From the NCBI RefSeq assembly GCF_027352905.1, contig NZ_DAIEIF010000051.1, positions 62,001-126,000 of the forward strand: a stretch of DNA of 64,000 bases. The letters are read 5' to 3'. Source of the DNA: Acidocella sp. Its GTDB lineage: Bacteria > Pseudomonadota > Alphaproteobacteria > Acetobacterales > Acetobacteraceae. The position numbers and the translations under genes were made by a program. The notes beneath the pieces were generated by a model. It was not told the origin of the DNA, did not search any database, and saw only the letters and a program-made list of their open reading frames with translations. Below, in pieces: positions 49,984 through 59,775 of the stretch (position 1 is the stretch's first letter; each line of letters starts with the position of its first letter).

Positions 49984-50738
49984 GCCTGCTGAAGCTCGAG
50001 AATGTCAGCCGGCGCTTCGGCGCGCTCCAGGCGCTCAAGCCCCTCTCCCTCTCGGTGGCGCCGGGCGAGTTGCGCGCCATCATCGGCCCCAACGGCGCGG
50101 GCAAAACCACCTTGTTCAACCTCATCAGCGGCTTCTTTCCGCCCAGCTCGGGGACGATCAGCTTCGCCGGGGAGCCCATCACCGCGGTCACTCCCAGCGC
50201 GCTGGTGCGGCGCGGCATCATCCGCACCTTCCAGATCACCCAGGTATTTCTCTCTCTCACCGTCCGCGAGAATTTCCGCGTGGCGGCGGAGGCCGCGCTG
50301 GGCCTGCAATTGCGCCCCTGGATCTCCCGCGCCACCCGCGCCCAGGTGGAGGCCAAGGTGGAGGAATTGGCGGAGATGAGCCGGCTCGGCCCGAAACTGG
50401 ATCGCACCGTCGGTGAAATGTCGCATGGCGATCAGCGGGTGGTGGAGGTCGGCATCGCCCTCTCCCGCCGCCCGCGCCTCCTGCTGCTGGATGAACCCAC
50501 GGCCGGCATGGGCGATGAAGAAACCAGCCATATGACCGATTTCATCCGGCGGCTGAACAAGGATCAGGGTATCACCATCCTCTTCGTCGAGCATGATATG
50601 GCCATCGTCTTTGGCATCGCCGACCGCATCACCGTGCTCGATAACGGCGCCCTGCTGGCCGAGGGCAGCGCGGCGGAGATTTCCGCCAACCCCCGCGTGC
50701 AGGAAGCCTATCTCGGAGCGGCGGAGAACGCCGCATGA
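49980..50738 (+). CDS. ABC transporter ATP-binding protein, LivG-type
   Basis: 252 residues. Walker A IIGPNGAGKTTLFNLISG, signature VGEMSHGDQRVVEVGIAL (with SHGDQ, the LivG-type variant), Walker B LLLLDEPTAGMGDEE, H-loop FVEHDMAIVFG. Pairs with the LivF-type ATPase to drive the importer. Start overlaps LivM-type stop; stop overlaps LivF-type start. Confidence 0.94.
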   Translation: MSLLKLENVSRRFGALQALKPLSLSVAPGELRAIIGPNGAGKTTLFNLISGFFPPSSGTISFAGEPITAVTPSALVRRGIIRTFQITQVFLSLTVRENFRVAAEAALGLQLRPWISRATRAQVEAKVEELAEMSRLGPKLDRTVGEMSHGDQRVVEVGIALSRRPRLLLLDEPTAGMGDEETSHMTDFIRRLNKDQGITILFVEHDMAIVFGIADRITVLDNGALLAEGSAAEISANPRVQEAYLGAAENAA

Positions 50739-51445
50739 GCGCCGTGCTCGCACTCGAGGGGCTGAACACGTTTTACGGCAAGAGCCATATTCTTCATGGC
50801 GTTTCGCTGCGGGTGGAAGAAGGCGAGCTGGTGGCGCTGCTCGGGCGCAACGGCGCGGGCAAAACCACCACCTTGCGCAGCATCATGAGCCTCACCCCGC
50901 CACGGACGGGCCGCGTCACCTTGCACGGCCGGGACATCACGCGCGCCCCGCCCTACCGGATCGCCCGGGCGGGGGTGGGCTATGTCCCGGAGGGGCGCAG
51001 GATTTTCGGCCATATGAGCGTCCATGAAAATCTGCAAGTGCCGCCGGCCGTCTCGGGTCCCTGGAACATTGGCGCCGTCTATGAGCTGTTTCCCCGGCTG
51101 CATGAGCGGCGCCATAGCAAGGGCGGGCGGCTTTCCGGCGGCGAGCAGGAAATGCTGGCCATCGCCCGCGCCCTGCTGCTCAACCCCAAACTGCTGATTC
51201 TGGACGAGCCCTCGCAGGGCCTGGCGCCGGTGATCGTGCAGGAGGTGATGCGCGCCATCGCCCGGATGAAGCGGGAGGGCCTCTCGGTGCTGCTGGTGGA
51301 ACAGAACGCCCGGCTGGCCCTGCAATTGGCGGACAAAGCCTATGTGCTCTCGGATGGCGAGGTCGTCCATCAAGGCCCGGCGGCGGTGTTGCGGGCCGAT
51401 ACGGCGCGGATGGAAGCCCTGGCCGGGGTCAGCCATCTGGGGTGA
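50735..51445 (+). CDS. ABC transporter ATP-binding protein, LivF-type
   Basis: 236 residues. Walker A LLGRNGAGKTTTLRSIMS, signature GRLSGGEQEMLAIARAL, Walker B LLILDEPSQGLAPVI, H-loop LLVEQNARLAL. Last ABC gene; glcD starts 71 bases later, so they may be cotranscribed. Confidence 0.94.
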   Translation: MSAVLALEGLNTFYGKSHILHGVSLRVEEGELVALLGRNGAGKTTTLRSIMSLTPPRTGRVTLHGRDITRAPPYRIARAGVGYVPEGRRIFGHMSVHENLQVPPAVSGPWNIGAVYELFPRLHERRHSKGGRLSGGEQEMLAIARALLLNPKLLILDEPSQGLAPVIVQEVMRAIARMKREGLSVLLVEQNARLALQLADKAYVLSDGEVVHQGPAAVLRADTARMEALAGVSHLG

Positions 51446-51516
51446 CGCACTTGCCTCGCGCGGCCAAACCTCGTTGAAAGAACCATCCCGCCCGCAAGCA
51501 GGATGAAGGACGGAGC

Positions 51517-53010
51517 ATGTCGTTGAAAATGCCCCCGGCGGATGAGCGCATCCTGGCGCGGCGCGATGAGATCATCGCCGCGCTGCGCGCCATCGTGCCC
51601 GGTGAGGGCGTCATCCATAAGCCGGATGAACTGCGCCCCTATGAATCGGATGGCCTCACCGCCTACCGCCAGCCGCCAATGGTGGTGGTGCTGCCGGAGA
51701 CGGTGGATCAGGTCGCCGCCATCCTGCGCTATTGTCACCGGAACGCCGTCAAGGTGGTGCCGCGCGGCTCCGGCACCTCGCTTTCCGGCGGCGCTCTGCC
51801 GCTCGGGGATGCGGTGCTGCTCGGCATGGGGCGTTTCAACCAGGTGCTGGAGATCGATTACGAGGACCGGCTGGCCGTGGTGCAGCCGGGCGTCACCAAT
51901 CTCGCCATCACCAAGGCCGTGGAGGCGGAAGGGTTCTATTACGCGCCCGACCCTTCCAGCCAGATCGCCTGTTCCATCGGCGGCAATGTGGCGGAAAATT
52001 CCGGCGGGGTGCATTGCCTCAAATACGGCCTCACCACCAATAACGTGCTGGGTGTGCAGCTCGTCACCATGGCGGGAGAGGTGCTGCGCCTCGGCGGCAA
52101 GGCGCTGGACGCGCCGGGCCTCGACCTGCTCGGCGTCGTCGTCGGCTCCGAGGGGCTGCTCGGCGTCGTCACGGAGGTCACGGTGCGCATCCTGCCCAAG
52201 CCGGAGACGGCGCGGGCTTTGCTCATCGGCTTTCCCACCGTCGAATCGGCGGGGCAATGCGTGGCCGAGACCATCGCCGCGGGCATCATTCCGGCGGGCA
52301 TGGAGATGATGGACAAGCCCGCCATTCATGCCGCCGAGGCCTTTGTCCATGCCGGCTATCCGCTGGATGTCGAGGCGCTGCTGATCGTCGAACTCGACGG
52401 CCCGCTGGCGGAATGCGCGCATCTGGCGGCGGAGGTTGAGGCCATCGCCCGCCGCAACGGCGCCGTGACCCTGCGCAGCTCGCGCGACGAGGCGGAGCGC
52501 CTCGCCTTCTGGGCCGGGCGCAAGGCCGCCTTCCCGGCGGTGGGGCGGATCTCGCCCGATTATTACTGCATGGATGGCACCATTCCCCGCGCCAGGCTGC
52601 CTTTGGTCCTGCAACGCATGAAAGCGCTTTCCGGCCAATACGGCCTGGGCGTGGCCAATGTCTTCCACGCGGGGGACGGCAACCTCCACCCGCTGATTCT
52701 CTACGACGCCAACCAGCCCGGCGAGCTGGAACGCGCCGAGGCCTTCGGCGCGGATATTCTACGCCTCTGCGTCGAGGTGGGGGGCGTTCTCACCGGCGAG
52801 CATGGCGTGGGGGTGGAAAAGCGCGATCTGATGCCGGTGATGTTCTCGGAGGAGGATCTCCGCCAGCAGCAGCGGCTCAAATGCGCCTTCGACCCCGGCC
52901 TCCTGCTCAATCCCGGCAAGGTCTTTCCCACGCTGCACCGCTGCGCCGAGCTCGGGCGCATGCATGTGCATCACGGCCAGCTCGCCTTCCCCGACCTGCC
53001 CCGGTTCTAA
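51517..53010 (+). CDS. glcD: Glycolate oxidase-type FAD-linked oxidase subunit
   Basis: 497 residues. FAD-binding type-4 (VAO) domain: VVPRGSGTSLSGGALPLGD, YYAPDPSSQIACSIGGNVAENSGG (in part), VGSEGLLGVVTEVTVRILPK. C-terminal oxidase domain with VFHAGDGNLHPLILYD and LTGEHGVGVEKRDLMP. Together with glcE and glcF it oxidises glycolate or another 2-hydroxy acid and feeds the quinone pool. It might alternatively be a D-lactate dehydrogenase. Confidence 0.93.
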   Translation: MSLKMPPADERILARRDEIIAALRAIVPGEGVIHKPDELRPYESDGLTAYRQPPMVVVLPETVDQVAAILRYCHRNAVKVVPRGSGTSLSGGALPLGDAVLLGMGRFNQVLEIDYEDRLAVVQPGVTNLAITKAVEAEGFYYAPDPSSQIACSIGGNVAENSGGVHCLKYGLTTNNVLGVQLVTMAGEVLRLGGKALDAPGLDLLGVVVGSEGLLGVVTEVTVRILPKPETARALLIGFPTVESAGQCVAETIAAGIIPAGMEMMDKPAIHAAEAFVHAGYPLDVEALLIVELDGPLAECAHLAAEVEAIARRNGAVTLRSSRDEAERLAFWAGRKAAFPAVGRISPDYYCMDGTIPRARLPLVLQRMKALSGQYGLGVANVFHAGDGNLHPLILYDANQPGELERAEAFGADILRLCVEVGGVLTGEHGVGVEKRDLMPVMFSEEDLRQQQRLKCAFDPGLLLNPGKVFPTLHRCAELGRMHVHHGQLAFPDLPRF

Positions 53011-53016
53011 CCAAAC

Positions 53017-54153
53017 ATGACCGTTTTCACCCCCGATAACACGGTTCAAGTGCAGAGCGTCATCGCGAGCGCCCTGGCGGCGGGGAACAAGCTTGAGCTC
53101 GTGGGCGGCGGCACGCGCGCGGAATTTGGCGCTCCCGCCCGCCAGGCCGGACGGCTGAACCTGACGCGTCTATCCGGCATTCTCGAATATGACCCGGCGG
53201 AGCTGGTGCTCACCGCCCGGGCGGGCACGCCCCTGGCGGAGATCGAGGCGGCGGTGGCGGCGCGCGGCCAGGCCCTGGCCTTCGAGCCCTGGGGCGGGCA
53301 AGGCTCCACCATCGGCGGCGTGCTGGCGGCGGGGGTGGCGGGGTCGCGGCGCGTCTCGGCCGGAGCGGCCCGGGACCATCTGCTCGGCTTCGAGGCGGTT
53401 TCCGGGCGGGGGGAGGTGTTTCGCGCCGGAGCGAAGGTCGTGAAGAACGTCACGGGCTACGACCTGCCCAAACTACTTTGCGGCTCCTGGGGGCGGCTGG
53501 CCGCGCTGACTGAGGTGACGCTGAAGGTGCTGCCCCGGCCCCAGGAGCGCCTCACCCTCATCTGGCGAGGGCTGGCGGATGAGGCGGGCTTCGCGTTGAT
53601 GCGGGCGGCGCTGCGCGCCCCCGCCGATATTGCCGCCGCCGCGCACCTGCCCGGCGAGGCGACTTTGCTGCGGCTGGAGGGGTTCGGCCCCTCGGTGGCG
53701 GCGCGGCGAGGTTATCTGGCGGCTGCCCTCGCCGCTTACGGCGCGCCGGAGGCGCTGGCGGAGCGGGAGGCCGCCCCGCTCTGGGCCGGGCTGCAAGGGG
53801 GCGCCTCCTTTTCGGGCGATGCGCCGCTTTGGGGTCTCAGCCTGCCGCCCCGCGCCGCCCTGGCCGCCATCGCCCCCTTGCTCGAGCTGGGTGGCCGCTA
53901 TGCCGCCGATTGGGGCGGCGGGTTGATCTGGCTGGCCCTGGACGGGCATGAGGAGGTTATCCGCCGTCAAGCCGGGCAGGCGGGCGGCCACGCCATGCTG
54001 GTCCGCGCCCCGGCGGCCTTGCGTGCCCGCATTCCCGCCCTGCACCCGCAACCGCAGCCGGTGGAGGCGCTCTCCCGCCGGGTGCGGCTAGCGTTCGACC
54101 CGCTGGGCGTATTCGAGACCAACCGCTTTTTGGACCTGGCCCATGCAGACTAA
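53017..54153 (+). CDS. glcE: Glycolate oxidase FAD-binding subunit
   Basis: 378 residues, smaller FAD-binding protein: LELVGGGTRAEFGAPARQAG, FEPWGGQGSTIGGVLAAGVAGSRRVSAGAARDHLLGFEAV (in part), VVKNVTGYDLPKLLCGSWG. No C-terminal oxidase cap. Overlaps glcF by 11 bases. Confidence 0.93.
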   Translation: MTVFTPDNTVQVQSVIASALAAGNKLELVGGGTRAEFGAPARQAGRLNLTRLSGILEYDPAELVLTARAGTPLAEIEAAVAARGQALAFEPWGGQGSTIGGVLAAGVAGSRRVSAGAARDHLLGFEAVSGRGEVFRAGAKVVKNVTGYDLPKLLCGSWGRLAALTEVTLKVLPRPQERLTLIWRGLADEAGFALMRAALRAPADIAAAAHLPGEATLLRLEGFGPSVAARRGYLAAALAAYGAPEALAEREAAPLWAGLQGGASFSGDAPLWGLSLPPRAALAAIAPLLELGGRYAADWGGGLIWLALDGHEEVIRRQAGQAGGHAMLVRAPAALRARIPALHPQPQPVEALSRRVRLAFDPLGVFETNRFLDLAHAD

Positions 54154-55453
54154 CTTCCCGCCCGCGCTTCTCGCCGATGCCGATATGGCGTCCTCCGCGG
54201 GGGTGATCCGCAAATGCGTGCATTGCGGGTTCTGCACCGCCACCTGCCCCACTTACGTTCTCGGCGGCAACGAGCTCGATTCCCCGCGCGGGCGCATCTA
54301 TCTCATCAAGGACATGCTGGAGAACGAGCGGGCGCCCAGCGCCGACGTGGTCAAGCATATCGACCGTTGCCTCTCCTGCCTGTCCTGCATGACCACCTGC
54401 CCCTCCGGGGTCAATTACATGCATCTGGTCGACCATGCCCGCGCCTATATCGAGGCGCGGCATCGCCGCCCGCCCATGGAACGGGCATTGCGGACGCTGG
54501 TCGCGGCGATTCTGCCCTATCCGGCCCGCTTGCGGGCGGCGTTGCGCGCGGCGCGGCTGGCGCGGCCTCTGGCGCCGCTTTTGAAAGGCCGGCTACGCCC
54601 CGCCGCCGCCATGCTCAAGCTCGCCCCTGCCGGGCCGCTCCCCGCGCCGGCAAGGGCCGAGCCCCGGCGCGGCGATGCCCCGGCCCCGCGCGGCCGGGTG
54701 GTGCTGCTGCAAGGATGCGCCGAGCCGGTGTTGCGCCCGGAGATCCGCGCCGCCACGGCGCGGCTGCTGGAGCGGTGCGGCTACCGGGTCGAGTTCGCCA
54801 AGGGCGAGGAATGCTGTGGCGCGCTCACCGCCCATATGGGCAAGGCCGGGGCGGCCCGCCAGGCGGCCCGGCGCAACGTGGATGCCTGGATGCGCGAGAT
54901 CGAGGCCGGGCTGGAAGCCATCGTCATCACCGCCTCGGGCTGCGGCACCCATGTGAAGGATTACGGGTTTCTCCTGCGCGACGACCCCGCCTATGCCGAC
55001 CGCGCCGCCCGGGTGGCGGCCCTGGCCCGGGATATCAGCGAGGTGCTGGAGGCGGCGGGGCTGCCGCCGCGCGCGGACATTCCGCCCCTGCGCGTGGCCT
55101 ATCACCCGCCTTGCTCCATCCAGCATGGGCAAAAGCTCGTTTCCGGGCCGCAAAACCTCCTGCGCGCGGCGGGGTTCGAGGTGCGAATGCCCGCCGAGGC
55201 GCATTTATGCTGCGGCTCGGCCGGCACGTATAATATTTTCCAGCCGCAAATCGCCGGCGAACTTGGAACCCGCAAGGCGGCGGCATTGGCGCGGCTCAAC
55301 GCGGATATCATCGCCACGGGCAATATCGGCTGCGCGGTGCAGATCGAACATCATGCCGGAGCGCCCGTGCTGCATATCGTCGAATTGCTCGACTGGGCGA
55401 CCGGCGGCCCCGTCCCCCTCCCTCTCGCCGACCGGCTTTCAGGAACTCGCTGA
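54143..55453 (+). CDS. glcF: Glycolate oxidase iron-sulfur subunit
   Basis: 436 residues. Two 4Fe-4S motifs: [14 protein letters not shown] and [17 protein letters not shown]-type cysteine repeats in [14 protein letters not shown] and [11 protein letters not shown]. Passes electrons from glcDE to quinone. The gene ends 15 bases inside the convergent thyX. Confidence 0.95.
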   Translation: MQTNFPPALLADADMASSAGVIRKCVHCGFCTATCPTYVLGGNELDSPRGRIYLIKDMLENERAPSADVVKHIDRCLSCLSCMTTCPSGVNYMHLVDHARAYIEARHRRPPMERALRTLVAAILPYPARLRAALRAARLARPLAPLLKGRLRPAAAMLKLAPAGPLPAPARAEPRRGDAPAPRGRVVLLQGCAEPVLRPEIRAATARLLERCGYRVEFAKGEECCGALTAHMGKAGAARQAARRNVDAWMREIEAGLEAIVITASGCGTHVKDYGFLLRDDPAYADRAARVAALARDISEVLEAAGLPPRADIPPLRVAYHPPCSIQHGQKLVSGPQNLLRAAGFEVRMPAEAHLCCGSAGTYNIFQPQIAGELGTRKAAALARLNADIIATGNIGCAVQIEHHAGAPVLHIVELLDWATGGPVPLPLADRLSGTR

Positions 55454-56353
55454 AACCTCCAGAGCCGCCTGGAATTCCGCCCACTCCCGCTTAGAGAGAC
55501 CCGATTCCTCTTGCGTCATCCGCGCGCCGGCCAGCATCCGCTTGAGGCAGGCGAGCATCTGCGCCGAGAACGTCACCGCCCCTAGCCGGTAATCGCGGAA
55601 CGCCTTGCAGGAGAGCGGCACCCAGGCCTCGGTCAAGCCGAGCATCGCCTCGGCATAGGCGCGAATCTCGTATTGAGCGTGCGGATCGGCGCGCAGGCGC
55701 AGGAAATGGAAGAGATTATGGAGATCCGTCTTCCAGTACCATTGCGTATAGGTGTTGAGTGTCAGGTTGATACGGGCCAGTTCCCGCGCCAGGCCGATCT
55801 CTTCGCCCAGCATCTCCTCATAATCGGCGTAAGCCTGTTCGGCGTCCCGGCGCAGCAAAGAGAAGACCCGGGCGGCGGTTTCCGGCTCCAGCACGCCGGC
55901 GCGTCCCTGGCGGTTATCCTTGGATTGCCGGGCCATATGCTCGGGCGCGGGCAAATAAAAATCCTTATCTAGAATGGAGTACCGGGCGGAATACTCGTTG
56001 ACGCTGGCGGTGCGGTGGCGAATCCATTGCCGCGCGACGAAAATGGGCAGCTTCACGTGGAATTTGATCTCGCACATCTCAAAAGGGGTGCTATGCCAAT
56101 GGCGCATGAGATAGCGGATCAGCCCCTCATCCTCCAAAGCCCGCCTGGTGCCCCGCCCATAGGAGACACGCGCCGCCTGCACCACGGCGGCGTCATCGCC
56201 CATGTAATCCACCACCCGGACGAAGCCGTGGTCCAGCACAGGCACAGGCAGGAAAAGCCGTTCCTCCAGGGGGGCGACGGTGGGGCGGCGCGTGGCGTGC
56301 GCGGCGGCGCGGGCGGTTTCGATCTCCGCCGATTGTTCGGGTGTCAGGCGCAT
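55439..56353 (-). CDS. thyX: FAD-dependent thymidylate synthase
   Basis: Makes dTMP from dUMP using methylene-THF and NADPH through FAD. 304 residues with the ThyX signature [14 protein letters not shown] (RHR-x7-S), plus [18 protein letters not shown] and [20 protein letters not shown]. It replaces classical ThyA. Stop overlaps glcF by 15 bases; divergent from the tmRNA gene, with the promoter regions sharing under 50 bases. Confidence 0.96.
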   Translation of the reverse strand: MRLTPEQSAEIETARAAAHATRRPTVAPLEERLFLPVPVLDHGFVRVVDYMGDDAAVVQAARVSYGRGTRRALEDEGLIRYLMRHWHSTPFEMCEIKFHVKLPIFVARQWIRHRTASVNEYSARYSILDKDFYLPAPEHMARQSKDNRQGRAGVLEPETAARVFSLLRRDAEQAYADYEEMLGEEIGLARELARINLTLNTYTQWYWKTDLHNLFHFLRLRADPHAQYEIRAYAEAMLGLTEAWVPLSCKAFRDYRLGAVTFSAQMLACLKRMLAGARMTQEESGLSKREWAEFQAALEVSASS

Positions 56354-56395
56354 GCCCCTTTCATATTCCAGACAGCGCCCTTATATAAGCCTCGC

Positions 56396-56690
56396 CGGTT
56401 CGCCGGCTATGGCAATAAACGATGCGTGGAATAAGCGTTGTGGACCCGGGGGCAGTACCCGGCGCCTCCACCATGATCTCATGGGGGCGAAACAGATTCG
56501 ACACGCGTGGTAAAGACCCATCTTTTGCCCGGCATGGTACCGCCGTTATCGGGCTAATCCTAGAAATGCCAACGACAACAACGTTGCATTCGCTGTCGCT
56601 GCCTAATCAGTAGCCAAGCGCGGTTCGGGGGGCACCGGGCAACAGAAGCCCCCCACTTCCTCGCATCCGCTTTACCACGGCTCGTTTGGC
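56396..56690 (+). ncRNA. ssrA: Circularly permuted two-piece tmRNA
   Basis: Acceptor piece comes first: T-arm CCGGG-GGCAGTA-CCCGG, then CGCCTCC-A-CCA ending at 56473. Eight or nine bases later the coding piece begins GGGGGCG (56483-56489), which pairs with CGCCTCC and contains the G3-U70 wobble used for alanine charging. ACAGATTCGAC follows. The tag ORF at 56568-56606 is ANDNNVAFAVAA then TAA. CGTGGTAAAG (56506-56515) pairs exactly with CTTTACCACG (56670-56679), and ACACGC can pair with GCGTTGT in the acceptor piece, so helix P2 is split by the break. Outer ends are approximate; TATAAG at 56384 could be the -10. Confidence 0.93.
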
Positions 56691-56750
56691 GTTTCCTTGC
56701 GCGCAGCCCGCATGCAGCCATGGGCCTTCCAGTCGGCCGGGAAGGCTGCA

Positions 56751-56779
56751 AAAAAAAGGCGGCGCCAAAATGCGCCGCC
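56751..56779 (-). terminator. Intrinsic terminator for ispF transcript
   Basis: On the minus strand an 8-bp GC stem (GGCGGCGC/GCGCCGCC) with loop ATTTTG is followed by eight T. It lies about 200 bases past the ispF stop. The stretch 56780-56977 between them contains no ORF I can support; it has another hairpin at 56843-56860 (GCAAGGC/GCCTTGC, loop TTGG) without a T-run. Confidence 0.8.
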
Positions 56780-56977
56780 AAGTTTAGGGAGGAAACGTCC
56801 AAAAATAGGAGAGGAAACTCATCCTATGGCTGATCATATAGGGCAAGGCTTGGGCCTTGCGAAATAAAAGATTTTGCAGCGCAGCAATGCTAAAAAGCAG
56901 ATGTCATGAAGTTTTGTACATCGGAAAGCTGGAGTATTCTTCACCCGTTGCGGTACGATGCAAAATGCTTCCGCCGC

Positions 56978-57466
56978 TCAGCTTCCATCTGGCAGAAGCA
57001 GCATCACCGCCGCCTGCGCCGCGATGCCCTCGCCCCGGCCGGTGAAGCCCAGCCGCTCCGTGGTCGTGGCCTTTACCGAAATCCGGTCGATCCCCACGCC
57101 GAGCAGTTCCGCCAGCCGCGCGCGCATGGGCTGGGCATGCGGGCCGATTTTGGGAAACTCGCAGATGATCGTCACATCCGCATTGGCGAGCCGCCCGCCC
57201 CGCGCCGCGATGCGCTCCGCCGCGTGGCGAAGAAAGCGGGCGCTGTCGGCATCTTTCCAGCTCGCCTCGCTGGGCGGAAAATGGCGGCCGATATCGCCCT
57301 CCGCCAGGGCGCCATAAATCGCGTCGCAAAGCGCGTGGATCCCCACATCGGCATCGGAATGCCCCGCCAGACCTTTTTCAAAGGGGATTTTCACGCCACA
57401 GATGATCATGTCGCGGTCCGCCGCGAGGGCGTGAACGTCGAAACCGGTGCCAATGCGCGGGGTCAT
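56978..57466 (-). CDS. ispF: 2-C-methyl-D-erythritol 2,4-cyclodiphosphate synthase
   Basis: Fifth step of the MEP isoprenoid pathway. 162 residues from ATG 57466 (AAGGA upstream; the frame continues to 57526 without RBS). Zn/active residues in TGFDVHALA and [21 protein letters not shown], plus the C-terminal [23 protein letters not shown] (in part). In many alphaproteobacteria ispF is the C-terminal half of an ispDF fusion next to dusB; here it stands alone and no ispD is in view. Confidence 0.95.
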   Translation of the reverse strand: MTPRIGTGFDVHALAADRDMIICGVKIPFEKGLAGHSDADVGIHALCDAIYGALAEGDIGRHFPPSEASWKDADSARFLRHAAERIAARGGRLANADVTIICEFPKIGPHAQPMRARLAELLGVGIDRISVKATTTERLGFTGRGEGIAAQAAVMLLLPDGS

Positions 57467-57573
57467 GGCTGTCCTTCCCATTGAATTGCCGGGCGGCAAA
57501 TGCACGGTCATAGGCAGGAAGGTCAATAACCCGCATTGCGCGAGACGGCGGGGCGGAATACTTTGCCCAAATC

Positions 57574-58629
57574 ATGAGCAACGATATCTTCCCCATGATC
57601 AAGCCGCTCACGCTCGGCGCGGGCGCGCGCCGGGTAAGGCTGGAACATCCCGTCATTCTGGCGCCGCTCTCGGGGGTGACGGATCTGCCCTTCCGCGCCC
57701 TGGTGAAGGCGCAAGGAGCCGGGCTGGTCGTCTCGGAAATGATCGCGTCCTGGGCGATGGTGCGGGAGAATCGCAATACGCTGCGCATGGCGGAGGTGGT
57801 GGCGGGAGGGGGGCCCTCGTCGGTGCAGCTGGCGGGGTGTGACCCCGCGGCCATGGCCGAGGCGGCGAAAATCGCCGTCGGGCTGGGGGCCGATCTCATC
57901 GACATCAATTTCGGCTGTCCGGTGAAAAAAGTCGCCATCGGCCAGATGGCGGGTTCATCCCTGATGCGCGACGAGGCGCTGGCCGGACGCATTTTGGAAA
58001 CAACGGCGCGCGCCGTGGATGTACCCGTCACGTTGAAGATGCGCATGGGCTGGGACCATGCCAATCTCAATGCGCCCCGCCTCGCCCGCATCGCCGAGGC
58101 GGCGGGCATCGCCATGCTGACCGTGCATGGCCGCACCCGCCAGCAATTCTACGAGGGGGTGGCGAACTGGGATTTCATCGCCGAGGTCAAGGCGGCGACC
58201 TCCCTGCCGGTGATCGCCAATGGCGATATCACCAGCGAGGCCCGGGCCGCCGAAGCGCTGCGCCGCTCCGGCGCGGACGGGGTGATGATCGGGCGCGGTG
58301 CCTATGGCCGCCCCTGGTTCCTGCGCCATGTGATTCATTATCTCACCACCGGGGCCCTCGCTCTCCCCCCCAGCCTGGCCGAGGAGAAACAGATCCTCCT
58401 GACCCATTACCGCGCCATTCGCGCCCATTTCGGCGAGCAGGCGGGGGTGCGGCTGGGGCGCAAGCATGTCGCCTGGTACAGCCAGGGTCTGCATGGCTCG
58501 GCGGGGTTCCGCGCCCGCATGAACCGGCTCGATTCCGGCGCGGCGGTGGAAGCCCTCATCCACGATTTTTATGACCCGCTGATCGGGCGCGGATTCGTCC
58601 GGCAGGACGAAATGGCGCTGGCGGCATGA
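57574..58629 (+). CDS. dusB: tRNA-dihydrouridine synthase (DusB/NifR3)
   Basis: Flavin enzyme reducing uridines in tRNA. 351 residues: VILAPLSGVTDLPFRALV, IDINFGCPVKKVAIGQMAGSSLMRD (catalytic Cys in FGCP; in part), HGRTRQQFYEGVANWDFI, NGDITSEARAAEAL and MIGRGAYGRPWFLR. First gene of the conserved dusB-ntrB-ntrC-ntrY-ntrX series; overlaps ntrB by 4 bases. Divergent from ispF. Confidence 0.95.
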   Translation: MSNDIFPMIKPLTLGAGARRVRLEHPVILAPLSGVTDLPFRALVKAQGAGLVVSEMIASWAMVRENRNTLRMAEVVAGGGPSSVQLAGCDPAAMAEAAKIAVGLGADLIDINFGCPVKKVAIGQMAGSSLMRDEALAGRILETTARAVDVPVTLKMRMGWDHANLNAPRLARIAEAAGIAMLTVHGRTRQQFYEGVANWDFIAEVKAATSLPVIANGDITSEARAAEALRRSGADGVMIGRGAYGRPWFLRHVIHYLTTGALALPPSLAEEKQILLTHYRAIRAHFGEQAGVRLGRKHVAWYSQGLHGSAGFRARMNRLDSGAAVEALIHDFYDPLIGRGFVRQDEMALAA

Positions 58630-59774
58630 GCGGTTTGCGCAAGGCGTTCAAACTGGCCCGCCGCCCCGCCCCGCGCGAGACGCTGGTGAGGCTGGAGGCC
58701 GCCAACATCCTCGAAACCCTGCCCATCGCGCTCATCGTCGTCAACGGTCAGGATATCATCAGCGCGGTCAACTACGCGGGAGAGGAGTTTTTCGGCGCGT
58801 CGCGAAGCCTTCTTCTCCAATCCAGCCTCGCTGACCTGCTGCCCGCCGATCATCCCGTCTTTTTGATGACAGAACGCGCCCGCACCGGGGAAATGACGGT
58901 GGCGGAGCATGATTTGAGCCTGGAGGGACCCCGGCTGGCGCGGCGCGGCTGCGCCGTGCTCGCCGCGCCGGTGCAGGACCACCCCGGCTATGTGCTGCTC
59001 ACCTTTCAAGACGAATCCGCCGCCCGGACGATGGATCAGCAGATTTCCGCCCGCAACGCCGCGCGTTCCATCACCGGCATGGCCGCGATTTTGGCGCATG
59101 AGGTGAAAAACCCCCTCTCGGGCATCCGGGGCGCGGCGCAGCTGCTGGAGCTCAACGCGCCGCCGCAAGACCGCGAGCTGGCCGTGCTGATCCGTGACGA
59201 GGCGGACCGCATCCGCGCCATGGTCGAGCGCATGGAAACCTTCGGCGAGAAGCGGCTGGAACGCCAGGCGGTCAATATTCACCGGGTGCTGGAACATGTC
59301 CGCCGGCTGGCCGGCTCCGGCTTCGCGGCGCGGATCAAATTCACCGAGCATTACGACCCCTCGCTGCCGCATGTTCTGGGAGATCGCGATCAGCTCATCC
59401 AGGTCCTGCTCAATCTCGTCAAGAATGCCGCTGAAGCCATACTCGGCGCTGACCGGCAGGACGGGGAGATCCAGTTGACGACCGGTTTTCAACACGGGGT
59501 GCGGCTCTCCGCCGCCACGGGGCGCTCCCGTCCCAATTTGCCGATCTTCGTCGCCGTGCGCGATAACGGCCCCGGCATTCCCGAGGATATCAAGCGCCAT
59601 TTATTCGAGCCCTTCGTTTCCACCAAGGCAACGGGGTCCGGTCTGGGCCTCGCCCTGGTGGCCAAGGTGGTGGCCGATCATGGCGGCCTCATCGATGTGG
59701 ACAGCCGGCCCGGCCGCACCGAATTCCGCATCCATCTGCCCGTTTATGAAGACCCGGAAGAAGGCGTGAACTGA
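58626..59774 (+). CDS. ntrB: Nitrogen regulation histidine kinase NtrB
   Basis: 382 residues, cytoplasmic. PAS sensor region ([18 protein letters not shown]), phospho-acceptor His in [21 protein letters not shown]-box [13 protein letters not shown]-boxes [20 protein letters not shown] and [13 protein letters not shown]. Responds to PII and phosphorylates NtrC. One base separates it from ntrC. Confidence 0.95.
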   Translation: MSGLRKAFKLARRPAPRETLVRLEAANILETLPIALIVVNGQDIISAVNYAGEEFFGASRSLLLQSSLADLLPADHPVFLMTERARTGEMTVAEHDLSLEGPRLARRGCAVLAAPVQDHPGYVLLTFQDESAARTMDQQISARNAARSITGMAAILAHEVKNPLSGIRGAAQLLELNAPPQDRELAVLIRDEADRIRAMVERMETFGEKRLERQAVNIHRVLEHVRRLAGSGFAARIKFTEHYDPSLPHVLGDRDQLIQVLLNLVKNAAEAILGADRQDGEIQLTTGFQHGVRLSAATGRSRPNLPIFVAVRDNGPGIPEDIKRHLFEPFVSTKATGSGLGLALVAKVVADHGGLIDVDSRPGRTEFRIHLPVYEDPEEGVN

Positions 59775-59775
59775 T

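Noticed and set aside
51370-52689. 439-codon minus frame
   Set aside because: Antisense to glcD; His/Arg/Gly-rich composition typical of a shadow.
56724-56746. GCCTTCC/GGAAGGC hairpin considered as the tmRNA terminator
   Set aside because: Followed by an A-run on the plus strand, not T; the A-run is the T-tail of the opposite-strand ispF terminator.
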